This document shows, one piece after another, positions 9,388 through 17,533 of a stretch of 40,267 nt of DNA. The notes under the pieces are model-generated. The model was given only the letters and a program-made list of their open reading frames with translations. It searched no databases and was not told the origin of the DNA. The translations under genes and the position numbers were made by a program. Positions within the stretch are counted from its first letter, which is position 1, and each line of letters opens with the position of its first letter. Source of the stretch: Pseudomonas nitroreducens TX1. Lineage in GTDB: Bacteria; Pseudomonadota; Gammaproteobacteria; Pseudomonadales; Pseudomonadaceae. The stretch lies in contig NZ_AMZB01000092.1 of assembly GCF_000313755.1 (NCBI RefSeq), forward strand, positions 1 to 40,267, in the 5' to 3' direction.

Positions 9388-10209
9388 ATGCCAACCCAGA
9401 GCCTGCGCCTCGCTCGCCAGCGCCGCCTGCCAAGGCTGCGCTGGCCGCGACTGAGCTGGCGCGCCTGGCTGCTGCCGCTGCTGCTGTGCGCGGGGCTGGA
9501 GCTGGTGGTACGCGTCGGCTGGCTGCCCGAGCACCAGATGCCCGTGCCCAGCAGTGTCGCGCTGACGCTCTGGCAACTGGCCCAGGGCGAGCTGTGGAGG
9601 CACGTGGCGGCCAGCCTCGCACGGGTGGCTGCCGGCTTCTCTATCGGCGCGGCGTTGGCCATCCTGATCGGCACCTGGGTCGGCCTCAGCCAGCGTGCCG
9701 AGGCTTATCTCGAACCGACTTTCCAGGCGCTGCGGGCCATTCCCAGCCTCGCCTGGGTGCCGCTCCTGCTGCTCTGGCTGGGCATCGACGAGACGCCGAA
9801 AATCGTGCTGATCGCCCTCGGCGCTTTCTTCCCCGTGTATCTCTCGCTGGTAGCCGGCGTGCGTAACGTCGACCGCAAGTGGGTCGAGCTGGGCCGCTTG
9901 TATCACCTCTCGCCCTTTGCCCTGGTGCGGCGCATCCTCCTGCCGGCCGCGCTGCCGAGCCTGTTCACCGGCCTGCGCGGCGCGCTGAGCCTGAGCTGGA
10001 TGTTCCTGGTCGCCGCCGAGCTGATCGCCGCCACCCGTGGCCTGGGCTATCTGCTCAGCGACGGCCGGGAAACCTCGCGGCCGGACATCGTCATCGCCGC
10101 CATCCTGGTGCTGGCGGTGCTCGGCAAGCTCAGCGACAGCCTGCTGAAGGCGCTGGAGCAGCGCGCGCTGGCCTGGCGCGATACCTTCCTGGGCAATGGA
10201 GAGAGCTGA
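9388..10209 (+). CDS. Sulfonate-type ABC transporter permease
   Basis: A 273-residue inner membrane permease of the SsuC/TauC family with about six membrane segments, the first near residues 22-40 (WLLPLLLCAGLELVV). The binding-protein-dependent permease (EAA) motif region is seen as ELGRLYHLSPFALVRRILLP followed by ALPSLFTGLRGALSLSW. It starts three bases after the binding-protein stop and ends in a TGATG overlap with the ATPase gene, so the three are almost certainly translated together. The basic N-terminus (RLARQRRLPRLRWPR) fits a cytoplasmic inside. The substrate is as for its binding protein. Confidence 0.9.
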   Translation: MPTQSLRLARQRRLPRLRWPRLSWRAWLLPLLLCAGLELVVRVGWLPEHQMPVPSSVALTLWQLAQGELWRHVAASLARVAAGFSIGAALAILIGTWVGLSQRAEAYLEPTFQALRAIPSLAWVPLLLLWLGIDETPKIVLIALGAFFPVYLSLVAGVRNVDRKWVELGRLYHLSPFALVRRILLPAALPSLFTGLRGALSLSWMFLVAAELIAATRGLGYLLSDGRETSRPDIVIAAILVLAVLGKLSDSLLKALEQRALAWRDTFLGNGES

Positions 10210-10961
10210 TGAGCGCCTTGCTGGAACTGCGTGATATCCGCAAGAGCTTCTCCGGCGTGCGGGTGCTGGACGACGTCAGCCTGAGCCTGGCGCCGGGCGA
10301 AGTGGTCAGCCTGCTCGGCCCCAGTGGCTGTGGCAAAAGTACCCTGCTGCGCATCGCCGCCGGGCTGGACGACGAGTTCGCCGGCTCCCTGGAGCGCAAC
10401 CCGCTGCTGGGTTTCGGCCCGGACGGCGACACCGGTCGTGGCGGCGGTGGCGTCGGCGTGGTGTTTCAGGAGCCGCGCCTGCTGCCCTGGCTCACCGTGG
10501 CGCAGAACATCGGCTTTGCCGATGGCTGGCTGGCCGACGACCACCGCATTGAGCACCTGCTGCGCGATGTGGGGCTGGAGGGCAAGGGTGACCTGCTGCC
10601 CAAGCAGCTCTCCGGTGGCATGGCCCAGCGCGCGGCCATCGCCCGTGGCCTCTATGGGCGGCCGCAAGTGCTGCTGCTGGACGAACCCTTCAGCGCGGTG
10701 GACGCCTTCACCCGCATCCGCCTGCAGGACCTGATCCAGCAGCTGGCGCTGGAGTACGACATCAGCATCCTGCTGGTTACCCATGACCTCGACGAAGCCT
10801 TCTACCTCAGCGATCGCGTGCTGCTGCTGGGCGGCACGCCCAGCCGCCTGCGCCGCGAATTCCCCGTGCCGCTGCCGCGCCCGCGGGACCGTCGCGCCGT
10901 CGAGCTGGCCTTCCTGCGCGGCGAAGCGCTGACCGAGCTGCACCAGTCCCACGTCATCTGA
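10209..10961 (+). CDS. Sulfonate-type ABC transporter ATP-binding protein
   Basis: A 250-residue ABC ATPase of the SsuB/TauB type that energises import with the preceding permease. Walker A is GPSGCGKST (residues 37-45), the Q-loop is VFQEPRLLPW, the signature is LSGGMAQR, Walker B is LLLDEPFSAVD, and the H-loop is LVTHDLDEA. The start overlaps the permease stop by one base (TGATG). A divergent loop rich in glycine follows Walker A (PDGDTGRGGGG), not seen in the second ATPase at 15671. After the stop comes a REP pair and then the ssuE promoter region, so this gene probably ends its operon. Confidence 0.92.
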   Translation: MSALLELRDIRKSFSGVRVLDDVSLSLAPGEVVSLLGPSGCGKSTLLRIAAGLDDEFAGSLERNPLLGFGPDGDTGRGGGGVGVVFQEPRLLPWLTVAQNIGFADGWLADDHRIEHLLRDVGLEGKGDLLPKQLSGGMAQRAAIARGLYGRPQVLLLDEPFSAVDAFTRIRLQDLIQQLALEYDISILLVTHDLDEAFYLSDRVLLLGGTPSRLRREFPVPLPRPRDRRAVELAFLRGEALTELHQSHVI

Positions 10962-10974
10962 CCTTCACCGCCCT

Positions 10975-11049
10975 GTAGGAGCGAGCTTGCTCGCGAACGC
11001 TCTTCGGTAACTCCGACGTGAAGCGGTTCGCGAGCAAGCTCGCTCCTAC
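10975..11049. repeat. REP pair (BIME-like), family A
   Basis: Two perfect inverted 24-base arms (10975-10998 and 11026-11049) start GTAGGAGCGAGCTTGCTC and are separated by 27 bases. Each arm is itself a hairpin (GCGAGCTTGCTCGC). This is a recognised Pseudomonas REP type; other copies lie at 16825, 18576 and 33405. It may also act as a transcription end or mRNA stabiliser for the ABC operon. Confidence 0.9.
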
Positions 11050-11054
11050 GTTAA

Positions 11055-11150
11055 AAACAAAATCGTATAACTAAATGAATAAATACCATTTATTGGAATA
11101 TGAGGAGGGCTGTTAAGGTCTATGCACATTGGTTAGCAGGACGGCATTTG
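11055..11150 (+). promoter_or_regulatory. Putative ssuE/ssu promoter region
   Basis: An AT-rich island right after the REP pair holds a perfect dyad AATAAAT-ACC-ATTTATT (11078-11094). The block at 11121-11144 (TGCACATTGGTTAGCAG in its core) resembles the block upstream of lsfA at 7492. It lies 40-100 bases before ssuE. It probably carries the sulfate-starvation promoter, with CysB or an ssu-specific activator as candidate; that is inference. Confidence 0.45.
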
Positions 11151-11182
11151 TACCGGCCTGATCGTTATAAGGAAGCGAGCAG

Positions 11183-11776
11183 ATGTATGTAGTCACCCTT
11201 GCCGGCAGCCCCAGCCAGCGTTCCCGTTCCGGTGTCCTCCTGGACATCGCGCGGAACTGGCTGCACGCCCACGGCGCCGAGGTGCGCTCCTACAGCGTGC
11301 ACGACTTCCCAGCCGAAGACCTGTTGCACGCGCGCTTCGACAGCCCGCGGGTGGTTGAGCTGATCGAACAGATCCTGCGCGCCGACGGCCTGGTGATTTC
11401 CACCCCGGTATACAAGGCGTCCATCGCCGGTGCGCTGAAGGTCATCCTCGACCTGCTGCCGGAGCGGGCGCTGGCGCACAAGGTGGTGCTGCCCCTGGCA
11501 ACCGGCGGCAGCAACGCGCACATGTTGGCAGTGGACTACGCCCTCAAGCCGGTCCTCGCCGCATTGAAAGCCCAGGAAACCCTGCACGGCGTGTTTGCCG
11601 AGGAGGGCCAGGTGCAATACCCCGAGGGCAATACCCCGGCGCGCCTGGAATCGACCCTCGAACACCGACTGCTGGAGTCGCTGGAACAGTTCCACGGCGC
11701 CCTGGCGCGCCGACCGAAACCCATCGACCCCAACCTGCTCAATGAGCGGCTGATCAACGCCCGCTGGAGCATCTGA
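11183..11776 (+). CDS. ssuE: NAD(P)H-dependent FMN reductase SsuE
   Basis: A 197-residue flavodoxin-fold reductase that supplies FMNH2 to the sulfonate monooxygenase SsuD. The flavin phosphate loop is at the start ([12 protein letters not shown], residues 6-17), followed by the typical [22 protein letters not shown] segment in two halves around residues 70-93 and LPLATGGS. The start follows AAGGAAGCGAG. Only two Met and no Cys are present. It leads the ssu operon and is separated from ssuA by 134 bases with no feature that I can recognise. Confidence 0.94.
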   Translation: MYVVTLAGSPSQRSRSGVLLDIARNWLHAHGAEVRSYSVHDFPAEDLLHARFDSPRVVELIEQILRADGLVISTPVYKASIAGALKVILDLLPERALAHKVVLPLATGGSNAHMLAVDYALKPVLAALKAQETLHGVFAEEGQVQYPEGNTPARLESTLEHRLLESLEQFHGALARRPKPIDPNLLNERLINARWSI

Positions 11777-11910
11777 CCGACAAAACCCACGCAGGTGAAC
11801 GCCAAGCCCCGACCCGGCAGGCGCCCACTGCGTCAATAACGAAAAGGCCCTCACCGTCCCGACAACGGGACCGCAGGTCCGGCAAGCACACTCGATGAAG
11901 GAGCACTCCC

Positions 11911-12876
11911 ATGCGGACCCTCACTTTGCGTAGTGGACTGGCGGCCCTGCTGATCGCGGCCCTGTCCTACAACGCGCAGGCGGACGAACAGCCCGGCACC
12001 CTGCGTATCGGTTACCAGAAGTACGGCACCCTGGTGCTGCTCAAGGCCCGCGGCACGCTGGAGAAGCGCCTGGCCGAGCAGGGCGTCAAGGTGCAGTGGA
12101 CCGAATTTCCCGGCGGGCCCCAACTGCTGGAAGGCCTGAACGTCGGCAGCATCGACTTCGGCGTCACCGGCGAAACCCCGCCGGTGTTCGCCCAGGCCGC
12201 TGGCGCCGATCTCGTCTACGTCGCCCATGAACCGCCGGCGCCGACCAGCGAAGCGATCCTGCTGCCCAAGGACTCGCCGATCAAATCCGTCGCCGAGCTC
12301 AAGGGCAAGAAAGTCGCCCTGAACAAAGGCTCCAACGTGCACTACCTGCTGGTGCGCGCCCTGGAGAACGCCGGCCTGAAATACAGCGACATCCAGCCCG
12401 TCTACCTGCCGCCAGCCGACGCCCGCGCCGCCTTCGAGCGTGGCAGCGTGGATGCCTGGGTGATCTGGGACCCGTACCAGGCCGCCGCCGAGAAACAGCT
12501 TTCCGCCCGCACCCTGGTGGATGGCACTGGCCTGGTGGATAACCACCAGTTCTACCTGGCAACCCGTCCCTATGCGAACCAGCACCCGCAGGTGATCACC
12601 ACCCTGATCGACGAAGTGCGTTCGGTGGGCGAGTGGTCGCAGCACAACCCGCAGCAGGTTACCGACCAGGTCGCGCCGCTGCTCGGCCTGCCGGCGGACA
12701 TCACCTTGACCGCCGTGAAGCGCCAGGGCTATGGCGCCCAGCCGATCACCCCGGAAGTGACCGCCGCGCAGCAGAAGATCGCCGACACCTTCACCGACCT
12801 GAAGCTGATTCCCAAGAAGCTGAGCATCAAGGACGTGGTCTGGACGGCTCCGGCCAAGGTGGCCGCGGCGCAGTAA
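11911..12876 (+). CDS. ssuA: Aliphatic sulfonate-binding protein SsuA
   Basis: A 321-residue periplasmic binding protein for aliphatic sulfonates. The signal peptide runs to about residue 24 (RSGLAALLIAALSYNAQA). Family motifs are LRIGYQKYGTLVLLK, FPGGPQLLEGLN, DFGVTGETPPVFAQAAG, PKDSPIKSVAELKGKK and VDAWVIWDPY. After removal of the signal peptide there is no Met and no Cys at all, an extreme sulfur-sparing composition that suits a protein made in bulk during sulfur starvation. GGAG lies upstream of the ATG. A 756-base gap filled by the tandem array separates it from ssuD, which is unusual inside an operon. Confidence 0.94.
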   Translation: MRTLTLRSGLAALLIAALSYNAQADEQPGTLRIGYQKYGTLVLLKARGTLEKRLAEQGVKVQWTEFPGGPQLLEGLNVGSIDFGVTGETPPVFAQAAGADLVYVAHEPPAPTSEAILLPKDSPIKSVAELKGKKVALNKGSNVHYLLVRALENAGLKYSDIQPVYLPPADARAAFERGSVDAWVIWDPYQAAAEKQLSARTLVDGTGLVDNHQFYLATRPYANQHPQVITTLIDEVRSVGEWSQHNPQQVTDQVAPLLGLPADITLTAVKRQGYGAQPITPEVTAAQQKIADTFTDLKLIPKKLSIKDVVWTAPAKVAAAQ

Positions 12877-12909
12877 TGCGCACATACGAACAACTGATTC
12901 GCGATCCAA

Positions 12910-13523
12910 CCCTCTCCCCCCGCCCTCTCCCTGAAGGGAGAGGGAGCTAAAGGCGCCGGCTGATACCACGGTTTCACCCTGCGCCGAACAGTCCCTCTCC
13001 CTGATGGGAGAGGGAGCTAAAAGCGCCGGCTGATACCACGGTTTCACCCTGCGCCGAACAGTCCCCTCTCCCTGATGGGAGAGGGAGCTAAAAGCGCCGG
13101 CTGATACCACGGTTTCACCTTGCGCCGAACAGTCCCCTCTCCCTGATGGGAGAGGGAGCTAAAAGCGCCGGCTGATACCACGGTTTCACCCTGCGCCGAA
13201 CAGTCCCCTCTCCCTGATGGGAGAGGGAGCTAAAAGCGCCGGCTGATACCACGGTTTCACCTTGCGCCGAACAGTCCCCTCTCCCTGATGGGAGAGGGAG
13301 CTAAAAGCGCCGGCTGATACCACGGTTTCACCCTGCGCCGAACAGTCCCCTCTCCCTGATGGGAGAGGGAGCTAAAAGCGCCGGCTGATACCACGGTTTC
13401 ACCTGCGCCGAACAGTCCCCTCTCCCTGATGGGAGAGGGAGCTAAAAGCGCCGGCTGATACCACGGTTTCACCCTGCGCCGAACAGTCCCCTCTCCCTTC
13501 AGGGAGAGGGTTAGGGAGAGGGG
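12910..13523. repeat. Tandem array of eight 70-71 bp palindrome units, bounded by inverted ends
   Basis: The marker TGATACCACGG recurs at 12961, 13031, 13102, 13173, 13244, 13315, 13386 and 13456, giving periods of 70, 71, 71, 71, 71, 71 and 70. Each unit has a hairpin (CCTCTCCC-TGAT-GGGAGAGG), GAGCTAAAAGCGCCGG, the marker, then GCGCCGAACAGTCC. The first hairpin (12923-12944) has a GA centre and the last (13489-13510) has TC, i.e. the inverse. The outer ends carry an extra half-arm (12910-12919 and 13511-13523) in inverted orientation. The whole gap between ssuA and ssuD apart from about 110 bases is this array. It is non-coding; long minus-strand frames through it are repeats translated. Confidence 0.95.
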
Positions 13524-13632
13524 CTCTTGGCAGCGCGGCAAGGTTCGCCCCCGGGAGTGCAAGGCAAGACGTACACCCATCCCATCATCGCGCGGCTACG
13601 CCACGCCGGCGCGCTTATCTGGAGTAATTGCG

Positions 13633-14781
13633 ATGAGTCTCGACATCTTCTGGTTCCTGCCGACCCACGGCGACGGCCACTACCTGGGTACCGCCGAAGG
13701 CGCCCGCGCCGTGGACCACGGCTATCTGCAACAGGTCGCCCAGGCCGCCGACCGCCTCGGTTTCGGCGGCGTATTGATCCCCACCGGCCGCTCCTGCGAA
13801 GACTCCTGGCTGGTCGCCGCCTCGCTGATCCCGGTGACCCAGCGCCTGAAGTTCCTGGTCGCCCTGCGCCCGGGCATCATTTCCCCGACCGTGGCTGCCC
13901 GCCAGGCCGCCACCCTCGACCGGCTTTCCGGCGGACGCGCGCTGTTCAACCTGGTGACCGGCGGAGACCCCGATGAACTGGCCGGCGACGGCCTGCACCT
14001 GAGCCACGCCGAACGCTACGAAGCCTCGGTCGAATTCACCCGCATCTGGCGTCGCGTACTGGAAGGCGAGACCGTCGACTACGACGGCAAGCACCTGCAG
14101 GTGAAGGGCGCCAAGTTGCTCTACCCGCCGATCCAGCAGCCGCGCCCGCCGCTGTATTTCGGTGGATCCTCCGATGCCGCCCAGGACCTCGCCGCCGAGC
14201 AGGTCGAGCTGTACCTGACCTGGGGCGAGCCGCCGGCCGCCGTCGCCGAGAAGATCGCCCAGGTGCGCGAGAAGGCTGCGAATCAGGGCCGCAGCGTGCG
14301 CTTCGGCATCCGCCTGCATGTGATTGTCCGCGAGACCAACGAGGAAGCCTGGAAGGCCGCCGACCGCCTGATCTCCCATCTGGACCAGGACACCATCGAC
14401 CGCGCCCAGGCATCCCTGGCGCGCTTCGATTCTGTGGGCCAGCAACGCATGGCCGCCCTGCACGGCGGCAGCAAGGACAAGCTGGAAGTCAGCCCCAACC
14501 TCTGGGCCGGAGTCGGCCTGGTGCGTGGCGGCGCCGGCACCGCGCTGGTGGGCGATGGCCCGACCGTGGCGGCTCGCGTGAAGGAGTACGCAGACCTGGG
14601 AATCGACACCTTCATCTTCTCCGGCTACCCGCACCTGGAAGAGTCGTACCGGGTCGCCGAATTGCTCTTCCCGCACCTGGATATCGCCCGAGCCCAGCAA
14701 CCGCAGGCGCGCGGCTACGTCAGCCCGTTCGGCGAGATGGTGGCCAACGACATCCTGCCCAAGGCCGCTTCGGCAAGCTGA
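13633..14781 (+). CDS. ssuD: FMNH2-dependent alkanesulfonate monooxygenase SsuD
   Basis: A 382-residue luciferase-like TIM-barrel monooxygenase that converts alkanesulfonates, with FMNH2 and O2, to aldehyde and sulfite in the cytoplasm. The N-terminus [19 protein letters not shown] is diagnostic. The conserved cysteine is Cys55 in GRSCEDSW (Cys54 in E. coli numbering without the Met), and the Arg/His pair of the active site is in FGIRLHVIV. Length matches the family (about 380). There is one Cys and three Met in the whole protein. TGGAGTAATTGCG precedes the start. The tandem array ends 110 bases upstream; a REP of family B follows before ssuC. Confidence 0.95.
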   Translation: MSLDIFWFLPTHGDGHYLGTAEGARAVDHGYLQQVAQAADRLGFGGVLIPTGRSCEDSWLVAASLIPVTQRLKFLVALRPGIISPTVAARQAATLDRLSGGRALFNLVTGGDPDELAGDGLHLSHAERYEASVEFTRIWRRVLEGETVDYDGKHLQVKGAKLLYPPIQQPRPPLYFGGSSDAAQDLAAEQVELYLTWGEPPAAVAEKIAQVREKAANQGRSVRFGIRLHVIVRETNEEAWKAADRLISHLDQDTIDRAQASLARFDSVGQQRMAALHGGSKDKLEVSPNLWAGVGLVRGGAGTALVGDGPTVAARVKEYADLGIDTFIFSGYPHLEESYRVAELLFPHLDIARAQQPQARGYVSPFGEMVANDILPKAASAS

Positions 14782-14788
14782 CAAAACC

Positions 14789-14866
14789 GTAGGGCGAATA
14801 ACGCGCAGCGTTATCCGCCGTCGATCCCGAACGGTGGGTGAGGCCTTCCGCTTCATTCGCCCTACG
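14789..14866. repeat. REP-like palindrome, family B, between ssuD and ssuC
   Basis: Outer arms CGTAGGGCGAAT (14789-14800) and ATTCGCCCTACG (14855-14866) are perfect inverse complements, with an inner GATAACGC/GCGTTATC-like hairpin (AATAACGCGCAGCGTTATCC). Related copies are at 18504-18538 and 32972-33050. Confidence 0.85.
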
Positions 14867-14885
14867 ACGAATCCGGAGTGATGAG

Positions 14886-15674
14886 ATGAGCATTTCCAAC
14901 AACCACGCCCAGCGCCTCGCGCCCTGGGCCCTGCCGGTGATCCTGCTGCTGATCTGGCAGCTCGCGGTGGAGTTCGGCTGGTTGTCCAGCCGCATCCTGC
15001 CGGCGCCCAGCGCCGTGGCCGAGGCCGGCTACCACCTGGTGGTCAGCGGCGAGCTCTGGCAGCACCTGGCGATCAGCACCTGGCGCGCCGCCGTCGGCTT
15101 CCTCATCGGTGGCAGCATCGGCCTGGTGCTGGGCCTGATCACCGGCCTGTCGAAATGGGGCGAGCGCTTCCTCGACAGCTCGGTGCAGATGATCCGCAAC
15201 GTGCCACACCTGGCGCTGATCCCGCTGGTGATCCTGTGGTTCGGCATCGACGAGTCGGCGAAGATTTTCCTGGTCGCCCTCGGCACCCTGTTCCCGATCT
15301 ACCTCAACACCTACCACGGCATCCGCAACATCGATCCGGGCCTGCTGGAAATGTCGCGCAGCTACGGGTTGTCGGGCTTTGCGCTGTTCCGCCAGGTGAT
15401 CCTGCCCGGCGCGCTGCCCTCGATCCTGGTCGGCGTGCGCTTCGCCCTGGGCTTCATGTGGCTGACCCTGATCGTCGCCGAGACCATCTCCGCCAACTCC
15501 GGCATCGGTTACCTGGCGATGAACGCCCGCGAGTTCCTGCAGACCGACGTGGTGGTGCTGGCGATCCTGCTCTACGCCGTGCTCGGCAAACTGGCCGACC
15601 TCGCCGCCCGCGGCCTGGAACGTATCTGGCTGCGCTGGCACCCGGCCTATCAGGTGAAAGGAGGTGCGGCATGA
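14886..15674 (+). CDS. ssuC: Alkanesulfonate ABC transporter permease SsuC
   Basis: A 262-residue inner membrane permease with about six membrane segments that forms the channel for SsuA-bound sulfonates. The EAA-type loop is [19 protein letters not shown] followed by [18 protein letters not shown]. The ATG at 14886 was chosen because it follows GGAGTGATGAG and gives the family N-terminus ([14 protein letters not shown] as first membrane segment); the open frame upstream crosses the REP element. The stop overlaps the ssuB start by four bases (ATGA). It is a paralogue of the permease at 9388. Confidence 0.94.
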   Translation: MSISNNHAQRLAPWALPVILLLIWQLAVEFGWLSSRILPAPSAVAEAGYHLVVSGELWQHLAISTWRAAVGFLIGGSIGLVLGLITGLSKWGERFLDSSVQMIRNVPHLALIPLVILWFGIDESAKIFLVALGTLFPIYLNTYHGIRNIDPGLLEMSRSYGLSGFALFRQVILPGALPSILVGVRFALGFMWLTLIVAETISANSGIGYLAMNAREFLQTDVVVLAILLYAVLGKLADLAARGLERIWLRWHPAYQVKGGAA

Positions 15675-16483
15675 ACGCGGTGAACAGCTTGCCCAAGCAA
15701 CTCAAGAAAGGCATCCCGCTGGCACTGGAAAACGTGCGCAAGCGCTTCGGCGAGCGCGAGGTGCTCAAGGGCATCGACCTGCGAATTCCCGCCGGCCAGT
15801 TCGTCGCCATCGTCGGCCGCAGCGGTTGCGGCAAGAGCACTCTGCTGCGCCTGCTGGCCGGGCTCGATGCAGCCAGCGAGGGCCAATTGCTGGCCGGCTC
15901 CGCGCCGCTGGAAAGCGCCCGCGAGGAGACTCGCCTGATGTTCCAGGACTCGCGCCTGCTGCCCTGGAAGCGGGTGATCGATAACGTTGGCCTGGGCCTG
16001 AAGGGCGACTGGCGCCCGAAGGCGCTGGAAGCGTTGGCGGCGGTGGGGCTGTCCGACCGCGCCAACGAATGGCCGGCGGGCTTGTCCGGCGGGCAGAAGC
16101 AACGCGTGGCCCTGGCCCGTGCGCTGATCCACCAGCCGCGCCTGCTGCTGCTCGACGAGCCGCTGGGCGCGCTGGATGCCCTGACCCGCATCGAGATGCA
16201 GCAACTGATCGAGACCCTCTGGCAGCAGCATGGCTTCACCGTGCTGCTGGTCACCCATGACGTCGCCGAGGCCGTGGCCATCGCTGACCGGGTGATCCTC
16301 ATCGAGGACGGCGAGATCGGCCTGGACCTCAACGTCGACCTGCACCGGCCCCGTGCCCGCGGTTCAGCCAGGCTGGCCGCGCTCGAAGCCGAAGTGCTCG
16401 AGCGCGTGCTGTCGCTGCCGGCCCAGCCGCCTGAACCGGAGCCTGTTTCCCCACTGCCCACGCAATTGCGTTGGGCGCTCTGA
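15671..16483 (+). CDS. ssuB: Alkanesulfonate ABC transporter ATP-binding protein SsuB
   Basis: A 270-residue ABC ATPase for the SsuAC importer. Walker A is GRSGCGKST (residues 49-57), the Q-loop [11 protein letters not shown], the signature LSGGQKQR, Walker [13 protein letters not shown] and the H-loop [10 protein letters not shown]. The start overlaps ssuC (ATGA) and is preceded by AAAGGAGG, a strong ribosome-binding site that lies inside ssuC. The C-terminal 30 residues are proline-rich and probably unstructured. SsuF follows after 45 bases. Confidence 0.94.
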   Translation: MNAVNSLPKQLKKGIPLALENVRKRFGEREVLKGIDLRIPAGQFVAIVGRSGCGKSTLLRLLAGLDAASEGQLLAGSAPLESAREETRLMFQDSRLLPWKRVIDNVGLGLKGDWRPKALEALAAVGLSDRANEWPAGLSGGQKQRVALARALIHQPRLLLLDEPLGALDALTRIEMQQLIETLWQQHGFTVLLVTHDVAEAVAIADRVILIEDGEIGLDLNVDLHRPRARGSARLAALEAEVLERVLSLPAQPPEPEPVSPLPTQLRWAL

Positions 16484-16528
16484 TCCCTGTTCATCCGTGA
16501 AAACCCCATTCTCCCAAGGAGCTACGCC

Positions 16529-16744
16529 ATGACCATCAAAGCCATCAACGTCCGCAACCAGTTCAAAGGCACCATCAAGGAAATCGTCGAAGGCGATGTG
16601 CTGTCGGAAATCGACGTGCAGACCGCCGCCGGCATCGTCACCTCGGTGATCACCACCCGCTCCGTGAAAGAGCTGGAACTGGCCATCGGCAGTGAAGTGA
16701 TCGCCTTCGTGAAATCCACCGAGGTCTCCATCGCCAAGCTGTGA
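16529..16744 (+). CDS. ssuF: Molybdopterin-binding-like protein SsuF (TOBE/Mop fold)
   Basis: A 71-residue single Mop/TOBE domain protein (IKAINVRNQFKGTIKEI, then the typical VTSVITTRSVKEL and IAFVKSTEVSIAKL). SsuF is the last gene of the Pseudomonas ssu operon; its biochemical role is unclear, and related Mop proteins bind molybdate-like oxyanions. It has no Cys and no Met other than the initiator. AAGGAGC precedes the start. A terminator follows 18 bases downstream, which closes the operon. Confidence 0.9.
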   Translation: MTIKAINVRNQFKGTIKEIVEGDVLSEIDVQTAAGIVTSVITTRSVKELELAIGSEVIAFVKSTEVSIAKL

Positions 16745-16761
16745 ATGCGGCGCTGGACAAG

Positions 16762-16796
16762 AACGGGCAGGCCGGAAACGGGCTGCCCGTTTTTCT
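16762..16796 (+). terminator. Terminator of the ssu operon
   Basis: AACGGGCAG (16762-16770) pairs with CTGCCCGTT (16783-16791), with a 12-base loop, followed by TTTCTTTG. It lies right after ssuF. Confidence 0.88.
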
Positions 16797-16824
16797 TTGT
16801 GCGAGTGGTATCCGGGTTGCCGTT

Positions 16825-16900
16825 GTAGGAGCGAGCTTGCTCGCGAACCCCCCAACTCCGGAGCTGCCGGGTATGAGTTCGCGAGCAAGCTCGCTCCTAC
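16825..16900. repeat. REP pair (BIME-like), family A
   Basis: Arms 16825-16848 and 16877-16900 are perfect 24-base inverse complements beginning GTAGGAGCGAGCTTGCTC, separated by 28 bases. The arrangement is the same as at 10975-11049. Confidence 0.9.
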
Positions 16901-16996
16901 AGATCCGACCCACCTTTACGCCGGTGATTGCTGGCTAGAGCAATTGCTCTACTTCCCCTAGACTCCGCTCAAACCAACAAGAGAAAGGAGTCCCGC

Positions 16997-17416
16997 ATGT
17001 CCCTCAGCCCCTCTGCCTTCGCGTTGCTCGGCCTGGTCGCCTGGACCGTGCTGCTGGTCCTGCTGGTGGTCAACCAGCGCGGCCTGCTGGTGCTGTCCGG
17101 CCGCATGAAGGTCAACGCCTTCGCCGCCGACGGCAGCAACACCCCCGGCACCTTCGGCCAGCGCCTGGTGCGTGCCCACGCCAACTGCGTGGAGAACGTG
17201 CCGCTGTTCTGCGCCGTGCTGCTCTACGCCATGGTCACCCAGCAGACGGTGATCACCGATCCGCTGGCGCCGACCTTGCTGGTGGCACGCATCGTCCAGT
17301 CGCTGGTGCATCTGGCCAGCACCTCGGCACTGGCGGTGTGGGTACGCTTCGCCGCGTTCCTCGTCCAGCTGGTCATCCTGATCTGGTGGCTGTTGCGCCT
17401 CTCGACCCTGCTCTGA
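16997..17416 (+). CDS. MAPEG family membrane protein
   Basis: A 139-residue integral membrane protein with about four membrane segments (residues 7-27, 65-80, 93-112 and 117-137). The motif RAHANCVENVPLF with conserved Arg, Asn and Glu is the MAPEG signature (membrane-associated proteins in eicosanoid and glutathione metabolism). In bacteria the substrate is mostly unknown; glutathione-dependent detoxification is a family-level guess. GAAAGGAG precedes ATG 16997. It appears to be a single gene. Confidence 0.85.
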   Translation: MSLSPSAFALLGLVAWTVLLVLLVVNQRGLLVLSGRMKVNAFAADGSNTPGTFGQRLVRAHANCVENVPLFCAVLLYAMVTQQTVITDPLAPTLLVARIVQSLVHLASTSALAVWVRFAAFLVQLVILIWWLLRLSTLL

Positions 17417-17533
17417 TTGGCAGCGACGCAGCGTCGTCGGCGGATGACCGGAACAGTTGCGCAGGCCAACTGTTCCTATGGGGCGATACCGCCATGACTT
17501 AGCATGGCGGACCGCACACGCGTCGAGGCTCCC

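Noticed and set aside
11851-13110. 419-residue minus-strand frame across ssuA and the array
   Set aside because: The first part is translated repeat and the rest is antisense to ssuA. The repeat period of 71 is not a multiple of three, and the frame survives only over a few units.
12910-13523. Regular repeats as a CRISPR array
   Set aside because: The stretches between the hairpins are the same in all units, so there are no unique spacers; the 70-71 bp period and palindromes fit a tandem intergenic repeat, and no cas genes are near.
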